From Streptomyces sp. NBC_00259 (GTDB lineage Bacteria > Actinomycetota > Actinomycetes > Streptomycetales > Streptomycetaceae), in contig NZ_CP108080.1 in NCBI RefSeq assembly GCF_036181745.1, positions 1-64,000 on the forward strand: a stretch of 64,000 bases of DNA, read 5' to 3'. Positions 56,157 through 64,000 of this stretch are shown piece by piece. Under the pieces are notes generated by a model. The model was given only the letters and a program-made list of their open reading frames with translations. It was not told the origin of the DNA and searched no databases. Made by a program: the position numbers and the translations under genes. Every line of letters begins with the position of its first letter. The stretch's first letter is position 1.

Positions 56157-57053
56157 GTGGCTGAGACCAACCGTGAACTGGCTGATTTCCTCAGACGAGC
56201 CCGCAGCCAGAGCGACCCTTTGCGCGCCGGCCTCCCCCCGGACGGCCGCGTCCGCCGGGTGCCGGGCCTGCGCCGCGAGGAAGTGGCCCTCCTGGCCGGA
56301 GTGTCGACCGACTACTACACCCGCCTCGAACAAGGCAGGCGCATCACCCCCTCACCCGCCGTTGTCGAAGCCCTCGGCCACGCCCTCGGACTCGACGCCG
56401 CGGGACGCACACACCTACGGGACCTCATCGGAGTGACCGCAGCGCCGGCCCGACGACGCCCCCGCGGCGTCCAGCGTGTCCGCCCCGGCCTGTATCAGCT
56501 CCTCGACGCCCTCGACGGCGAACCCGCCCTCGTCCTGGGACGCCGCACCGACATCCTCGCCGCCAACCGGATGGCCAAGGCGCTGTTCACCGACTTCGAA
56601 CAGCTGGCCCCACCGCACCGCAACTACGCACGCTGGATGTTCCTCGACGACGACGCCCGCTCCCTGTTCGTCGACTGGGAAGAGCAAGCGCGGGCCGCGG
56701 TCGAGAGCCTGCGACTCGACGTCGGCCGCGACCCCGACGACCAGGCCACGACCGCCCTCGTCGAAGAACTGCGTGAACACAGCCGCGAATTCGACCAGTG
56801 GTGGGAGCAGCACCGCGTCCACCAGCGCACTCACGGCTCCAAACGCCTCCGCCACCCCTTGGTCGGCGAACTGACCGTCGAATACGAAACCCTTGCCCTG
56901 CCCGGGGACCCCGACACAACGCTGTTCGTCTACACCACCGAGGCAGGATCGGCATCAAGAAGAGCTCTGGACCTCCTCGCGAGCTGGACCCTCACCGGCT
57001 CCAGCACCGAACCGGAGCGCCAACGCCAGTCCAATCCCGCCCAAGAACAGTGA
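56157..57053 (+). CDS. MmyB-family XRE transcriptional regulator
   Basis: 298 aa from GTG 56157; a frame open to 56040 is not supported by composition. HTH: VPGLRREEVALLAGVSTDYY with TRLEQGRRITPS. Ligand domain: RPGLYQLLDALDGEPALVLG and HGSKRLRHPLVGELTVEYE. It is orthologous in layout to 19224-20105 (same sequence in long stretches, about 80% overall by eye). No ribosome-binding site precedes the start; CACTG occurs 6 bases before it, as in the other family members, which suggests a leaderless transcript. It should repress the divergent SDR-PfpI operon. Confidence 0.87.
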   Translation: MAETNRELADFLRRARSQSDPLRAGLPPDGRVRRVPGLRREEVALLAGVSTDYYTRLEQGRRITPSPAVVEALGHALGLDAAGRTHLRDLIGVTAAPARRRPRGVQRVRPGLYQLLDALDGEPALVLGRRTDILAANRMAKALFTDFEQLAPPHRNYARWMFLDDDARSLFVDWEEQARAAVESLRLDVGRDPDDQATTALVEELREHSREFDQWWEQHRVHQRTHGSKRLRHPLVGELTVEYETLALPGDPDTTLFVYTTEAGSASRRALDLLASWTLTGSSTEPERQRQSNPAQEQ

Positions 57054-57149
57054 CCATGCCCACCAAAGATCCTCAACTCCCCCAGCGGTCATAGCCATCG
57101 TGCTGCCGGGAGCCGATCCGCGCGAGCCCGTCAGGTGGGGCTACCGAAC

Positions 57150-57245
57150 CGGCGGACCCAAGCGGTGCCGTCGGCGCAAAGCAAAGTCGTCGATTCCGAT
57201 CACGCGGGGCACCTGCCCGGCGGGCAACGGGATGCCCAACAGAGT
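57150..57245 (-). pseudogene. ISL3-type transposase fragment
   Basis: Reads LLGIPLPAGQVPRVIGIDDF followed by ALRRRHR, the segment around the first catalytic Asp of ISL3 transposases, and is then lost. Confidence 0.5.
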
Positions 57246-58189
57246 TGTGTCCCTCGGGCCCGGCATGGGCTGGGAGCTGGGCTGCTGGGTGTGCGGCGGC
57301 GTGGACGTTGTCGGAGCGGGCTGCGGGCGGGGGCCGTGGGCGACGGCACGCTCTCGCATGCCGTCCTGGAGCTTGGCGGTCATCTTGACGACGGCCTCGA
57401 CCACCAGCTGGGTCTGCTCCACCGTGGCGACGTCGGTCGCCTGCTCCTGGTCGCGGTCGGCCACGCCCCGGTCGTGCCTTGGGCGCGGCGGCGGGCCGGT
57501 GGGCACGGCGACGGTGTGCGGCAGGGAGCGGGAGCCCAGTCACCGTGAGCGGCGGACCGCGTGGACCCAGGCGGTCAGGGCGCCGGCCGAAGTCCGTCAG
57601 GGTCCCCTCGCATCCCGGCCAGACCATGTCCCGGTCCAGGACCAGGTCCTCCAGCTCATAGAGACGGAACTGGTCGTCGGAGCCCAGAACATCGAACGCC
57701 TGCCGGGTGAGCCAGGTGTTGCGGGCGGACATCGTCCCGTCGTGCAATGCCTTGCGCCGACCGGCCGGCCGGGAGGCGTGCGCGTTCTCGATCGGGCCGT
57801 TGCGCCACACAGACCGGACGAGCCCATAGGCCGCTGCCCACGGTGTTCCTGCCCATCTGCGCTGCAGCGCCCGCAGGAAGAGTCAGATCGTACGCAGCAC
57901 CACCGACACCTCCGTACCACCTTCCGCGACGGCCGCGGCACCCGCCAGACCGCTCTGACCAGCACAGACCCATCCACCTGAACCACGCAGCAATAAGGAA
58001 ATCCCGCGACGATCACTACATTCCGAAACGATCACTGAACGCGCACCTCAGAGCTTCTCCGGCTTCCGGACCTCCGCAGGAAACCCCAGCTCAGGTCCGC
58101 ACGAAATGACGGCACGAAATCCTGAAACGATCACCAGATCCGGCAGGTCAGAAAATTGCCCATCCAGTGATCTCTGCCGGATTTGTCAC
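57246..58189. other. mosaic of unrecognised fragments
   Basis: On the leftward strand 57560-57810 reads VWRNGPIENAHASRPAGRRK and ARNTWLTRQAFDVLGSDDQF with LVLDRDMVWPGCEGTLTDFG, which looks like real protein but I cannot assign it. GAAACGATCA occurs at 58025 and 58123, the same core as the ends of the IS5 element at 20758-21629, so IS termini may remain here. Confidence 0.35.
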
Positions 58190-58996
58190 ATGGACGCCGA
58201 TCGCATCGCTCAGTTTGAGAAGCTCGGCATGATCTGGTCCCACTACGACATCGCCTGGGAAGAGGGCCTGTCCGCCGCCCGCGGGTGGGCCGCTGAACAC
58301 GGGCACCTCCTCGCGCCCCTGGACGCCACCCACCAGGGAGCGAAGGTGGGCATCTGGCTCAAGAACGCGCGGGCCGCCGCGCGAAAGGCGGCGGAGAGCG
58401 AGCAGCGGCGTACCGAAGGCCTGCCCGTTCAGTCGTCGGCCGGCGCGCTGTCAGAGGAGCGGCGCGAACAGCTGGAGGAGATCGACCCCTCTTGGTGCCC
58501 CATCTGGCCCGTGGAGTGGCAGAGGGCCTTCCACCTCACCCGGCAGCACCTGAATGAAGGCGGCGCGCTGCCGACCGAGCCGGGCGGGGCCGTACGCCAG
58601 GGCGAAGACCTCGGACGCTGGGTAAAGGCGGTCCGCCTCGGATGGGACCAGCTCACGACCGTGCAGCGGTGGATGTGCCAACACATCCTCGGCATCGAAC
58701 CCGCGACCGAGGACGAGAAGCCCAGATCGCGGACCAGCCAGGCGCAGAAGTGGGCCATCCACTACGCCGCCGCCCGGCAGTTCCACGAACGCGAGGGACA
58801 CCTGACAGTCCCCCGCAAGCACATCGAGACAATCACTGTAGATGGGGTTGGCGGAGCCAGCGGGGATAGCGGCGAGAACCAGGAGCAGCGGGAGCTGAAG
58901 CTGGGGGCATGGGTCAGCAACCAACGCAGCAGGGCCGCAACACTCACCCCGGAACGGATCGGGCAACTCTCCGCCATCGGCATGCGCTGGACATAG
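58190..58996 (+). pseudogene. C-terminal fragment of an HA-repeat helicase
   Basis: 268 residues from MDADRIAQFEKLGMIWSHYD to SAIGMRWT align with the last third of the helicases at 1481-4138 and 13707-15047 (compare GLSAARGWAAEHGHLLAP with GLAAARGWAGEHGHLLAP in the second copy). ATP-binding and motor domains are missing. The open frame continues upstream to 58106 in unrelated sequence. An ATG at 58190 could make a small HA-repeat protein. Confidence 0.75.
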
Positions 58997-59080
58997 AGAA
59001 CGTGCGACGAGAGCGAAGGCACCGACGTAGCGGGCCCTGACGCTGGGCGTGCCGTTCCTCGGAGGGCGATGAACCGAGGG

Positions 59081-59721
59081 TCACGGTGGCGAAGGTGGGG
59101 CGGTGGGATACGGGGCGAGTTCGGCTTCAAGATCTGCGATGCGTTTGTTCAGGAAGCGGTTGTTCTGGCGGGCGCTGGCCAAGCGCTCTTGAATCTGCTG
59201 GTTCTCCTGGGTCAGCTGTCGTACTTGCTGCTTTCGGGGTGGTGGTGTTCTCGGTGACGATGCGCTGAAGGGAGCTTTCGGGGAGATCGTGTTCGAGGTC
59301 GCGGATCTTGCCGAGAGCTCTGCGATGCGGGTGCGCTGGGTGCTGCTCTCACGCTGGGACTGGGCGAGGGCGTCTTCGGCGTTGAGGGCGTGTTCTCTTC
59401 AGGCTGGCTGTGTGCGGCTGCGGCCGCTGGCAGAGGTTTCGGGATGAGATCTGCTTGCGCGGGTGGCCTGCTCGACAGGGGTTCTGGCCTGCTGGTTTTG
59501 GTAGAGGAAGGTGCGTGGGACGCGGGCGGTCGGGCAAGGGCTGCGACGGTGACAGGCGTATGGTCGCGCGTCATGGCGGCCAGGGCGGTCTGGCGGCGTT
59601 CGAGCATCTCTTGGGTGGGTCGGCGGCGCGCTCGGACGGCCGCGTCGGTGCGGGACGTGTTCGGTCGGCCGGCTCGGGCGAGCACCGGCGTGTCAGTGCC
59701 CCGGCTCGACGTCCCTGTCAT
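59081..59721 (-). pseudogene. TnpC-like (DUF6262) gene, frameshifted
   Basis: From 59721 the frame reads RRRPTQEMLERRQTALAAMT and HTPVTVAALAR; one frame over it continues VPRTFLYQNQQARTPVEQAT; a further shift gives the coiled coil VRQLTQENQQIQERLASARQ and RFLNKRIADLEAELAPYP to a stop at 59081. It is the same type of protein as 4155-4718 and again faces a helicase 3' end, 84 bp away. The TnpA/TnpB partners are absent. Confidence 0.65.
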
Positions 59722-60223
59722 CTGTTCTCAGTGGCATGCCGTCTCGGTGTGCCCGTAGGCGTCTTTGCAGCTCATGCCACGTGCTCCCGCTCCGGAACCT
59801 AACGGCGTCCGCGGAAGTCGGGCTCGTAGGCGGTATCCGAGGGGCGTGCGCGATGACACCGAATGCCGGGGCTCGGCGAACGGCAACCACAGCAGGTGGT
59901 GGCTGCTTGTGATGCCCGGCTGCGTGCCTGGCGGACGCGCATGGAACGCGTGGTAGCGCTGGGTAGCGTGACGCGTACCGACCGCAACTGGCGGGGGTGG
60001 ATGGTGAGGCGGAGGACCAACTGGCCACCTCAGATCCTCGCCCGGGATTGCGCTGTGCCGGCGAAACCGCCCGGCCTCCACAGAGGGCCTGACCTGTCAA
60101 GTTCCGAGTTCTAGTGGCGTGACGGGGTCTCTCCCACCCGGCGTACTGGAGGAGGCGTAGCCGCTCACCGGGTGCCGGCCGTAGAGGGCCGACGCCGGCC
60201 GAAAACGTTCTCAGGGAGTTCGC
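59722..60223. other. intergenic stretch, no gene supported
   Basis: Separates the mobile debris from the biosynthetic locus. Probably contains the promoter of the NRPS operon; no convincing motif. Confidence 0.3.
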
Positions 60224-62809
60224 ATGACGGGAAAGTCCGGGGGAGTTCGCACACCAGAGGGATCTGCCGGGGTCGTCACGGCCGATCCGGCGGAAGCCTC
60301 CGCCATCCGGGGCGGCGCGTGTGCAGGCCCGGTGGCCGATACCGCCGCGCTGCTGGCTGAGGTGCTGGCCGGCGTCGTGGGGGTGGAGCAGGTCGAGGTC
60401 GAGAGCCACTTCTTCCATGACCTGGGTGCCGACTCGATGGTGATGGCGCGGTTCTGCGCCCGGGTGAGGAAGCGGGCGGAGCTGCCGTCGGTGTCCATGA
60501 AGGACATCTACCGGAACCCGACGATCGCGAGCCTGGCGGCGGCACTCACGGATGCCGCGCCGGCCGTGGTCGAGCCCTTGGTCCCGGTGCCGTCCGAGCC
60601 TGCCGCGCCGGCCCGGGCGGGCGCACTGGAGTACGTCCTGTGCGGGACGCTGCAGCTCCTGTTCTTCCTCGGGTCGTCCTTTGCCGCCGCGTTCGTCGCC
60701 GTGCGGGGTCTTGAGTGGATCTCCGCCGGCTCCGGTGTCGTCGAGACCTATCTGAGGTCGGTCCTGTTCGGCGGCGCGGCGTTCCTCGGTGCATGCGTGC
60801 TGCCGATCCTGGCGAAGTGGCTGCTGATCGGCCGGTGGAAGCCCCAGCAGATCCGCATCTGGAGCCTGGCCTATGTCCGGTTCTGGGTCGTCAAGACGCT
60901 GGTGCGGTCCAGCCCGCTGGCGCTGTTCGCCGGTTCACCTCTGTACGTGCTGTATCTGAGGGCGCTGGGTGCGAAGGTCGGGCGAGGTGTGGTGATCTTC
61001 TCCCAGCACGTGCCGGTTGCCACCGACCTGCTCACCATCGGTGACGGCGCGGTCATCCGTAAGGACTCGTACTTCACCTGCTACCGGGCCCACTCCGGGT
61101 GGATCCAGACCGGTGCGGTCGTCCTGGGCCGGGATGTGTACGTCGGCGAGCAGACGGTGCTCGACATCGAGACCTCGATGGGTGATGGGTCCCAGCTGGG
61201 CCACGTCTCCTCTTTGCACGCGGGGCAGGCTGTGCCCGCCGGCCAGGGCTGGCACGGGTCGGTGGCCCGGCCCACCGACGTGGACTACCGGATGGTTGCG
61301 CCTGCCGCCTGCGGCACCCTGCGAAGTGCCGTCTACTCCGTCGTGCAGGTGCTGACGATGCTGGCCCTGTACCTGCCGTTGGTGATCTGCGTTCTCGACA
61401 TCCTCGTGGGGTCTCGGGTGGAAGCGCTTCTGGGCGCATCCTCTTTGGACTTCACCAACGTGGTGTTCTACCTCGAGGCGCTGGCCATTTCCTTCGTGGT
61501 CTTCTTCGGCTCCCTGCTTCTGAGCATTGTCTTCGTGGTCACTGTCCCTCGCGTGCTCAGCCTGGCCGTCAAGCCGGACACGGTCTATCCCTTGTACGGC
61601 GTGCGCTACTTGTGCCACCGGGCGATCACGCGCGTGGCGAACTCGAAGTTCCTGATAGGCCTCTTCGGGGACAGCTCCTTCATCGTCCCCTTTCTGCGCG
61701 GTCTCGGGTACGACCTTTCCTCCCCGGTTGTGCAGACCGGGTCGAACTTCGGCGACCATCTCAGGCACGACACCCCGTACTTGGTCTCCGTCGGCCCCGG
61801 AACGGTGTGTGCCAGTGAGCTGTCGATCGTCAATGCCGACTATTCCAGTACGTCTTTCCGTGTATCGCGGGCGTCGATCGGCGCCCACAGCTTCCTCGGG
61901 AACATGATCGTCTATCCCTCGCAGAGCAAGGTCGGCGACAACTGCCTGCTGGCGACGAAGGTCATGGTTCCGGTCGACGGGGAGGTGCGGGAGGGAGTCG
62001 GGCTGCTGGGCTCGCCCAGCTTCGAGATCCCGCGCACGGTCGATCGTGACAACAGGTTCAACGACCTGACGAGCGGGGACGAGCTGCGCCGCCGCCTCGC
62101 CGCCAAGAACAGGCACAATGCCCTGACCATAGGGTTCTTCCTGCTGGCGCGGTGGTTCTACACCTTCGTGGCCGTCGTGACCGGTCTGTGCGCTGCGAGT
62201 CTGTACCCCTCCCTGGGTGTGTCGGCGCTCGCGCTGGCCATGGTCCTCCTCCTTCTGTTCAGCGTCGTCTACGGCGTGCTCGTCGAACGTGCCTCCACGG
62301 GATTCCGTCCTTTGCCGCCGAAGTACTGCTCGATCTACGACATCGACTTCTGGCGGACGGAACGCTTCTTCAAGCTGGAGTCCGGGGTGGGCGCGGTGTT
62401 CAACGGCACCCCGTTCAAGAGCGCGATCTGGCGGCTGCAGGGCGTCCGGCTCGGCAAGAGGCTCTTCGACGACGGTTGCCAGATGGCCGAGAAGAACCTG
62501 GTGACGATCGGGGACGACGTCACCCTCAACGCCGGCGGGTGGATTCAGTGCCACTCGCAGGAGGACTACGTCTTCAAGTGCGACCGGATCACGATCGGTG
62601 CCGGCTGCACCCTCGGAGTCGGTTCGTTCGTCCTGTACGGCACGACGATGGGCGACGGCGCAGTACTCGCCCCCGACTCCTTCCTCATGAAGGGCGAGGA
62701 AATCCCGCCGCACGCCCGATGGGGCGGAAACCCGGCCAGGGAGCTGCGGACCGGCCACGGAATCCACAACCGCGACGTCGCCCACTTCGGCGCCAAGTGG
62801 CATCAGTGA
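60224..62809 (+). CDS. carrier-domain membrane protein with Pls/PosA-type NRPS terminal domain
   Basis: 861 aa from ATG 60224. Residues about 38-108 are a peptidyl-carrier domain with the phosphopantetheine Ser in HDLGADSMVM (Ser71). After a short linker come clusters of membrane helices (for example VLCGTLQLLFFLGSSFAAAF and VFYLEALAISFVVFFGSLLL) alternating with hexapeptide/left-handed beta-helix stretches (IGDGAVIRKDSYFTC, GAHSFLGNMIVYPSQ, IGAGCTLGVGSFVLYG). This is the terminal domain seen in Pls/PosA-type synthetases such as epsilon-poly-L-lysine synthetase, but here without the adenylation domain, which is in the next gene. It would load and condense an amino acid at the membrane. The product is unknown. 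Confidence 0.82.
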   Translation: MTGKSGGVRTPEGSAGVVTADPAEASAIRGGACAGPVADTAALLAEVLAGVVGVEQVEVESHFFHDLGADSMVMARFCARVRKRAELPSVSMKDIYRNPTIASLAAALTDAAPAVVEPLVPVPSEPAAPARAGALEYVLCGTLQLLFFLGSSFAAAFVAVRGLEWISAGSGVVETYLRSVLFGGAAFLGACVLPILAKWLLIGRWKPQQIRIWSLAYVRFWVVKTLVRSSPLALFAGSPLYVLYLRALGAKVGRGVVIFSQHVPVATDLLTIGDGAVIRKDSYFTCYRAHSGWIQTGAVVLGRDVYVGEQTVLDIETSMGDGSQLGHVSSLHAGQAVPAGQGWHGSVARPTDVDYRMVAPAACGTLRSAVYSVVQVLTMLALYLPLVICVLDILVGSRVEALLGASSLDFTNVVFYLEALAISFVVFFGSLLLSIVFVVTVPRVLSLAVKPDTVYPLYGVRYLCHRAITRVANSKFLIGLFGDSSFIVPFLRGLGYDLSSPVVQTGSNFGDHLRHDTPYLVSVGPGTVCASELSIVNADYSSTSFRVSRASIGAHSFLGNMIVYPSQSKVGDNCLLATKVMVPVDGEVREGVGLLGSPSFEIPRTVDRDNRFNDLTSGDELRRRLAAKNRHNALTIGFFLLARWFYTFVAVVTGLCAASLYPSLGVSALALAMVLLLLFSVVYGVLVERASTGFRPLPPKYCSIYDIDFWRTERFFKLESGVGAVFNGTPFKSAIWRLQGVRLGKRLFDDGCQMAEKNLVTIGDDVTLNAGGWIQCHSQEDYVFKCDRITIGAGCTLGVGSFVLYGTTMGDGAVLAPDSFLMKGEEIPPHARWGGNPARELRTGHGIHNRDVAHFGAKWHQ

Positions 62810-62823
62810 TCAGGAAAAGGGAT

Positions 62824-64000
62824 GTGACGACCATGGAACAGACCAAGACCGGGCACGAGTTCTGGCGCGGTGTGCTCACCGCCGGCGGGCTCACGCCGAT
62901 CCCGCGGTGGACCCTTGATCCGGTGCCGGGCATCGCCGAGCACGACGCGACGATCTCCGACGGCGACGTGGCGGCGCTGCGGCGACTGGCCGGCGAGCTG
63001 ACGGTGCCGCTCTCTTCGGTGCTCCTCGCCGCGCACGCCAAGGTTCTCGCCGCGCTGTCCGGCGAGCGCGACGTCGTGACCGGTTACGTCGCCGAGAGCG
63101 GCTCGCCGCTGCCCTGCCGGCTGACGACCGCGGCCGACTCCTGGCGGGCCCTGCTGCTGGACACACGTCGCTCCGAGGCGGAAATGCTGTCGCACCGGGA
63201 CTTCCCCCTCGACGGCCTCAGGCGCGAACTGGGCCTGACCGAGCCGTCCTTCGAGACCGTCTTCGACCCCACGGGCGGCGACGGTGAGCTCGCCGAGGAC
63301 ACCGTGCTGCGGGTGGGGATCTTCCAGCACGGCGGCCGGCTCGGCCTGCGGCTGCGGTACCGGACCGATGTGATCGACTCGGCCTGCGCCGCACGGATCG
63401 CGGGCTACCACCTCACCGCGCTCGCGCTGATCACCGCCGATCCGGACGCCGGGCACGGGCGGTGCAGCCTGCTCTCGGCCGAGGAGTTCCGGTTCCAGCT
63501 CGAAGGGCTGTCCGGGCCACGCCGACAGCTGCCGGACCGCCGGGTCCACGAGCTGTTCGAACAGCGGGTGCGCGAGCACCCGGACGCCGTCGCTGCCGTG
63601 TTCGGCGACCGGCAGTGGACCTACCGGGAGCTCAACTCCCGCGCCAACCGGCTGGGCCGGGCCCTGCTGGCGCGAGGGCTGCGTCGCGAAGACGTCGTCG
63701 CGGTGGTGACGGAGCGGAACCTGGACTGGATGGCCGCCGTCCTCGCGATCTTCAAGGCCGGTGGCGTGTATCTGCCCATCGAGCCGCATTTCCCCACCGA
63801 CCGCATCGCGGCCGCACTCTCCCGGGCCGAGTGCGGGTTCGTCCTCACCGAGCGTGGCAGCACCGCCACGCTCGACCAGGCCCTGGGCGCGCTGCCCGGA
63901 GTCCGGACGCTCTTCGTCGACACGGCCTGGGAGGAGAACCACGCCGACGGTGATCTCGGCATCCAGGTCGCGCCGGACCAGCTCGCCTACATCCTGTTCA
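62824..64000 (+). CDS. NRPS with condensation-like lobe and adenylation domain (partial, runs off window)
   Basis: At least 392 aa from GTG 62824 (AGGAAAAGG upstream; ATG 62833 possible), 14 bp after the previous stop. Residues 1-220 resemble the C-terminal lobe of a condensation domain (VAALRRLAGELTVPLSSVLL, ending LSAEEFRFQLEG), without an HHxxxDG motif. The adenylation domain starts at about 232 (VHELFEQRVREHPDAVAAVF, TYRELNSRANRLG) with motif A2-like FKAGGVYLPIEPHFPTDRIA. The specificity-code residues lie beyond the window. The gene is almost certainly the partner that activates the amino acid for the carrier domain of the preceding protein. Confidence 0.85.
   Translation, partial: MTTMEQTKTGHEFWRGVLTAGGLTPIPRWTLDPVPGIAEHDATISDGDVAALRRLAGELTVPLSSVLLAAHAKVLAALSGERDVVTGYVAESGSPLPCRLTTAADSWRALLLDTRRSEAEMLSHRDFPLDGLRRELGLTEPSFETVFDPTGGDGELAEDTVLRVGIFQHGGRLGLRLRYRTDVIDSACAARIAGYHLTALALITADPDAGHGRCSLLSAEEFRFQLEGLSGPRRQLPDRRVHELFEQRVREHPDAVAAVFGDRQWTYRELNSRANRLGRALLARGLRREDVVAVVTERNLDWMAAVLAIFKAGGVYLPIEPHFPTDRIAAALSRAECGFVLTERGSTATLDQALGALPGVRTLFVDTAWEENHADGDLGIQVAPDQLAYILF

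Noticed and set aside
60935..62803. 622-aa leftward open frame opposite the Pls/PosA-like gene
   Set aside because: Composition is typical antisense; the sense frame has carrier, membrane and hexapeptide motifs.
62803..63942. 379-aa leftward frame opposite the NRPS gene
   Set aside because: Shadow of the condensation/adenylation frame, which has family motifs and a ribosome-binding site.
1..64000. tRNA, rRNA, riboswitch, CRISPR, replication origin, conjugation genes
   Set aside because: Looked for but no convincing cloverleaf, repeat-spacer array, rep/tra gene or known aptamer pattern was seen; short or diverged ones could be missed by eye.

Overview
The window is high-GC actinobacterial DNA, almost certainly Streptomyces. 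The evidence is GC-rich third positions, GTG/TTG starts, MmyB-type regulators and Streptomyces-type insertion sequences. Bases 1-235 are a run of at least eight stem-loop palindromes with the layout of a Streptomyces linear-replicon telomere, so the + strand reads inward from a chromosome or linear-plasmid end. The outermost 70 or so bases of a canonical end appear to be missing. No rRNA, tRNA, CRISPR array, replication origin or conjugation gene was found.

0-15 kb, telomere-proximal: two small unknown genes are translationally coupled to a full-length superfamily-2 helicase with C-terminal helicase-associated (HA) repeats. Abutting it convergently is a three-gene Tn554-like recombinase module (TnpA/TnpB/TnpC-like, each overlapping the next by 4 bp). 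Then come a small membrane protein, an HTH-NACHT-leucine-rich STAND ATPase (a defence candidate), a truncated nuclease and a second helicase lacking its motor.

15-36 kb, decayed IS ground with metabolic islands: a GNAT enzyme, a DJ-1/PfpI + SDR + MmyB-regulator locus, a beta-hydroxyacid-dehydrogenase-like oxidoreductase, a Tat-exported amidohydrolase, a zinc-independent MDR oxidoreductase, and a second SDR/regulator pair. At 27.7-32.4 kb there is a three-level nest: an ISL3-type element (carrying a DUF4259 passenger) inside an IS110-type transposase gene, which lies inside an IS630 transposase gene.

36-50 kb: an MmyB-family regulator with its palindromic operator occurs twice with apparently identical sequence (36.3 and 49.5 kb). 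Between the copies are an MFS exporter of lower GC, a tatA-tatC-tatB operon, an MBL hydrolase, an FAH-family hydrolase, a frameshifted AraC regulator and an anti-sigma-like ATPase.

50-64 kb: a two-gene operon (succinate-semialdehyde-dehydrogenase-like ALDH and fumarase/aspartase-superfamily lyase), then a second copy of the PfpI+SDR pair that is nearly base-for-base identical to 17.4-19.0 kb but has a diverged regulator. A third HA-helicase fragment again faces a (broken) TnpC-like gene. The window ends in the start of a biosynthetic locus: a carrier-domain protein with the Pls/PosA membrane/beta-helix terminal domain, followed by an NRPS with a condensation-like lobe and adenylation domain that runs off the end.

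The catabolic and redox genes sit next to MmyB/XRE repressors, and a shared operator-like motif (CAGGTACTGGCAG or its complement) recurs at five places. This suggests a dispersed family of autoregulated redox cassettes that has been duplicated and homogenised in a recombinogenic chromosome arm.
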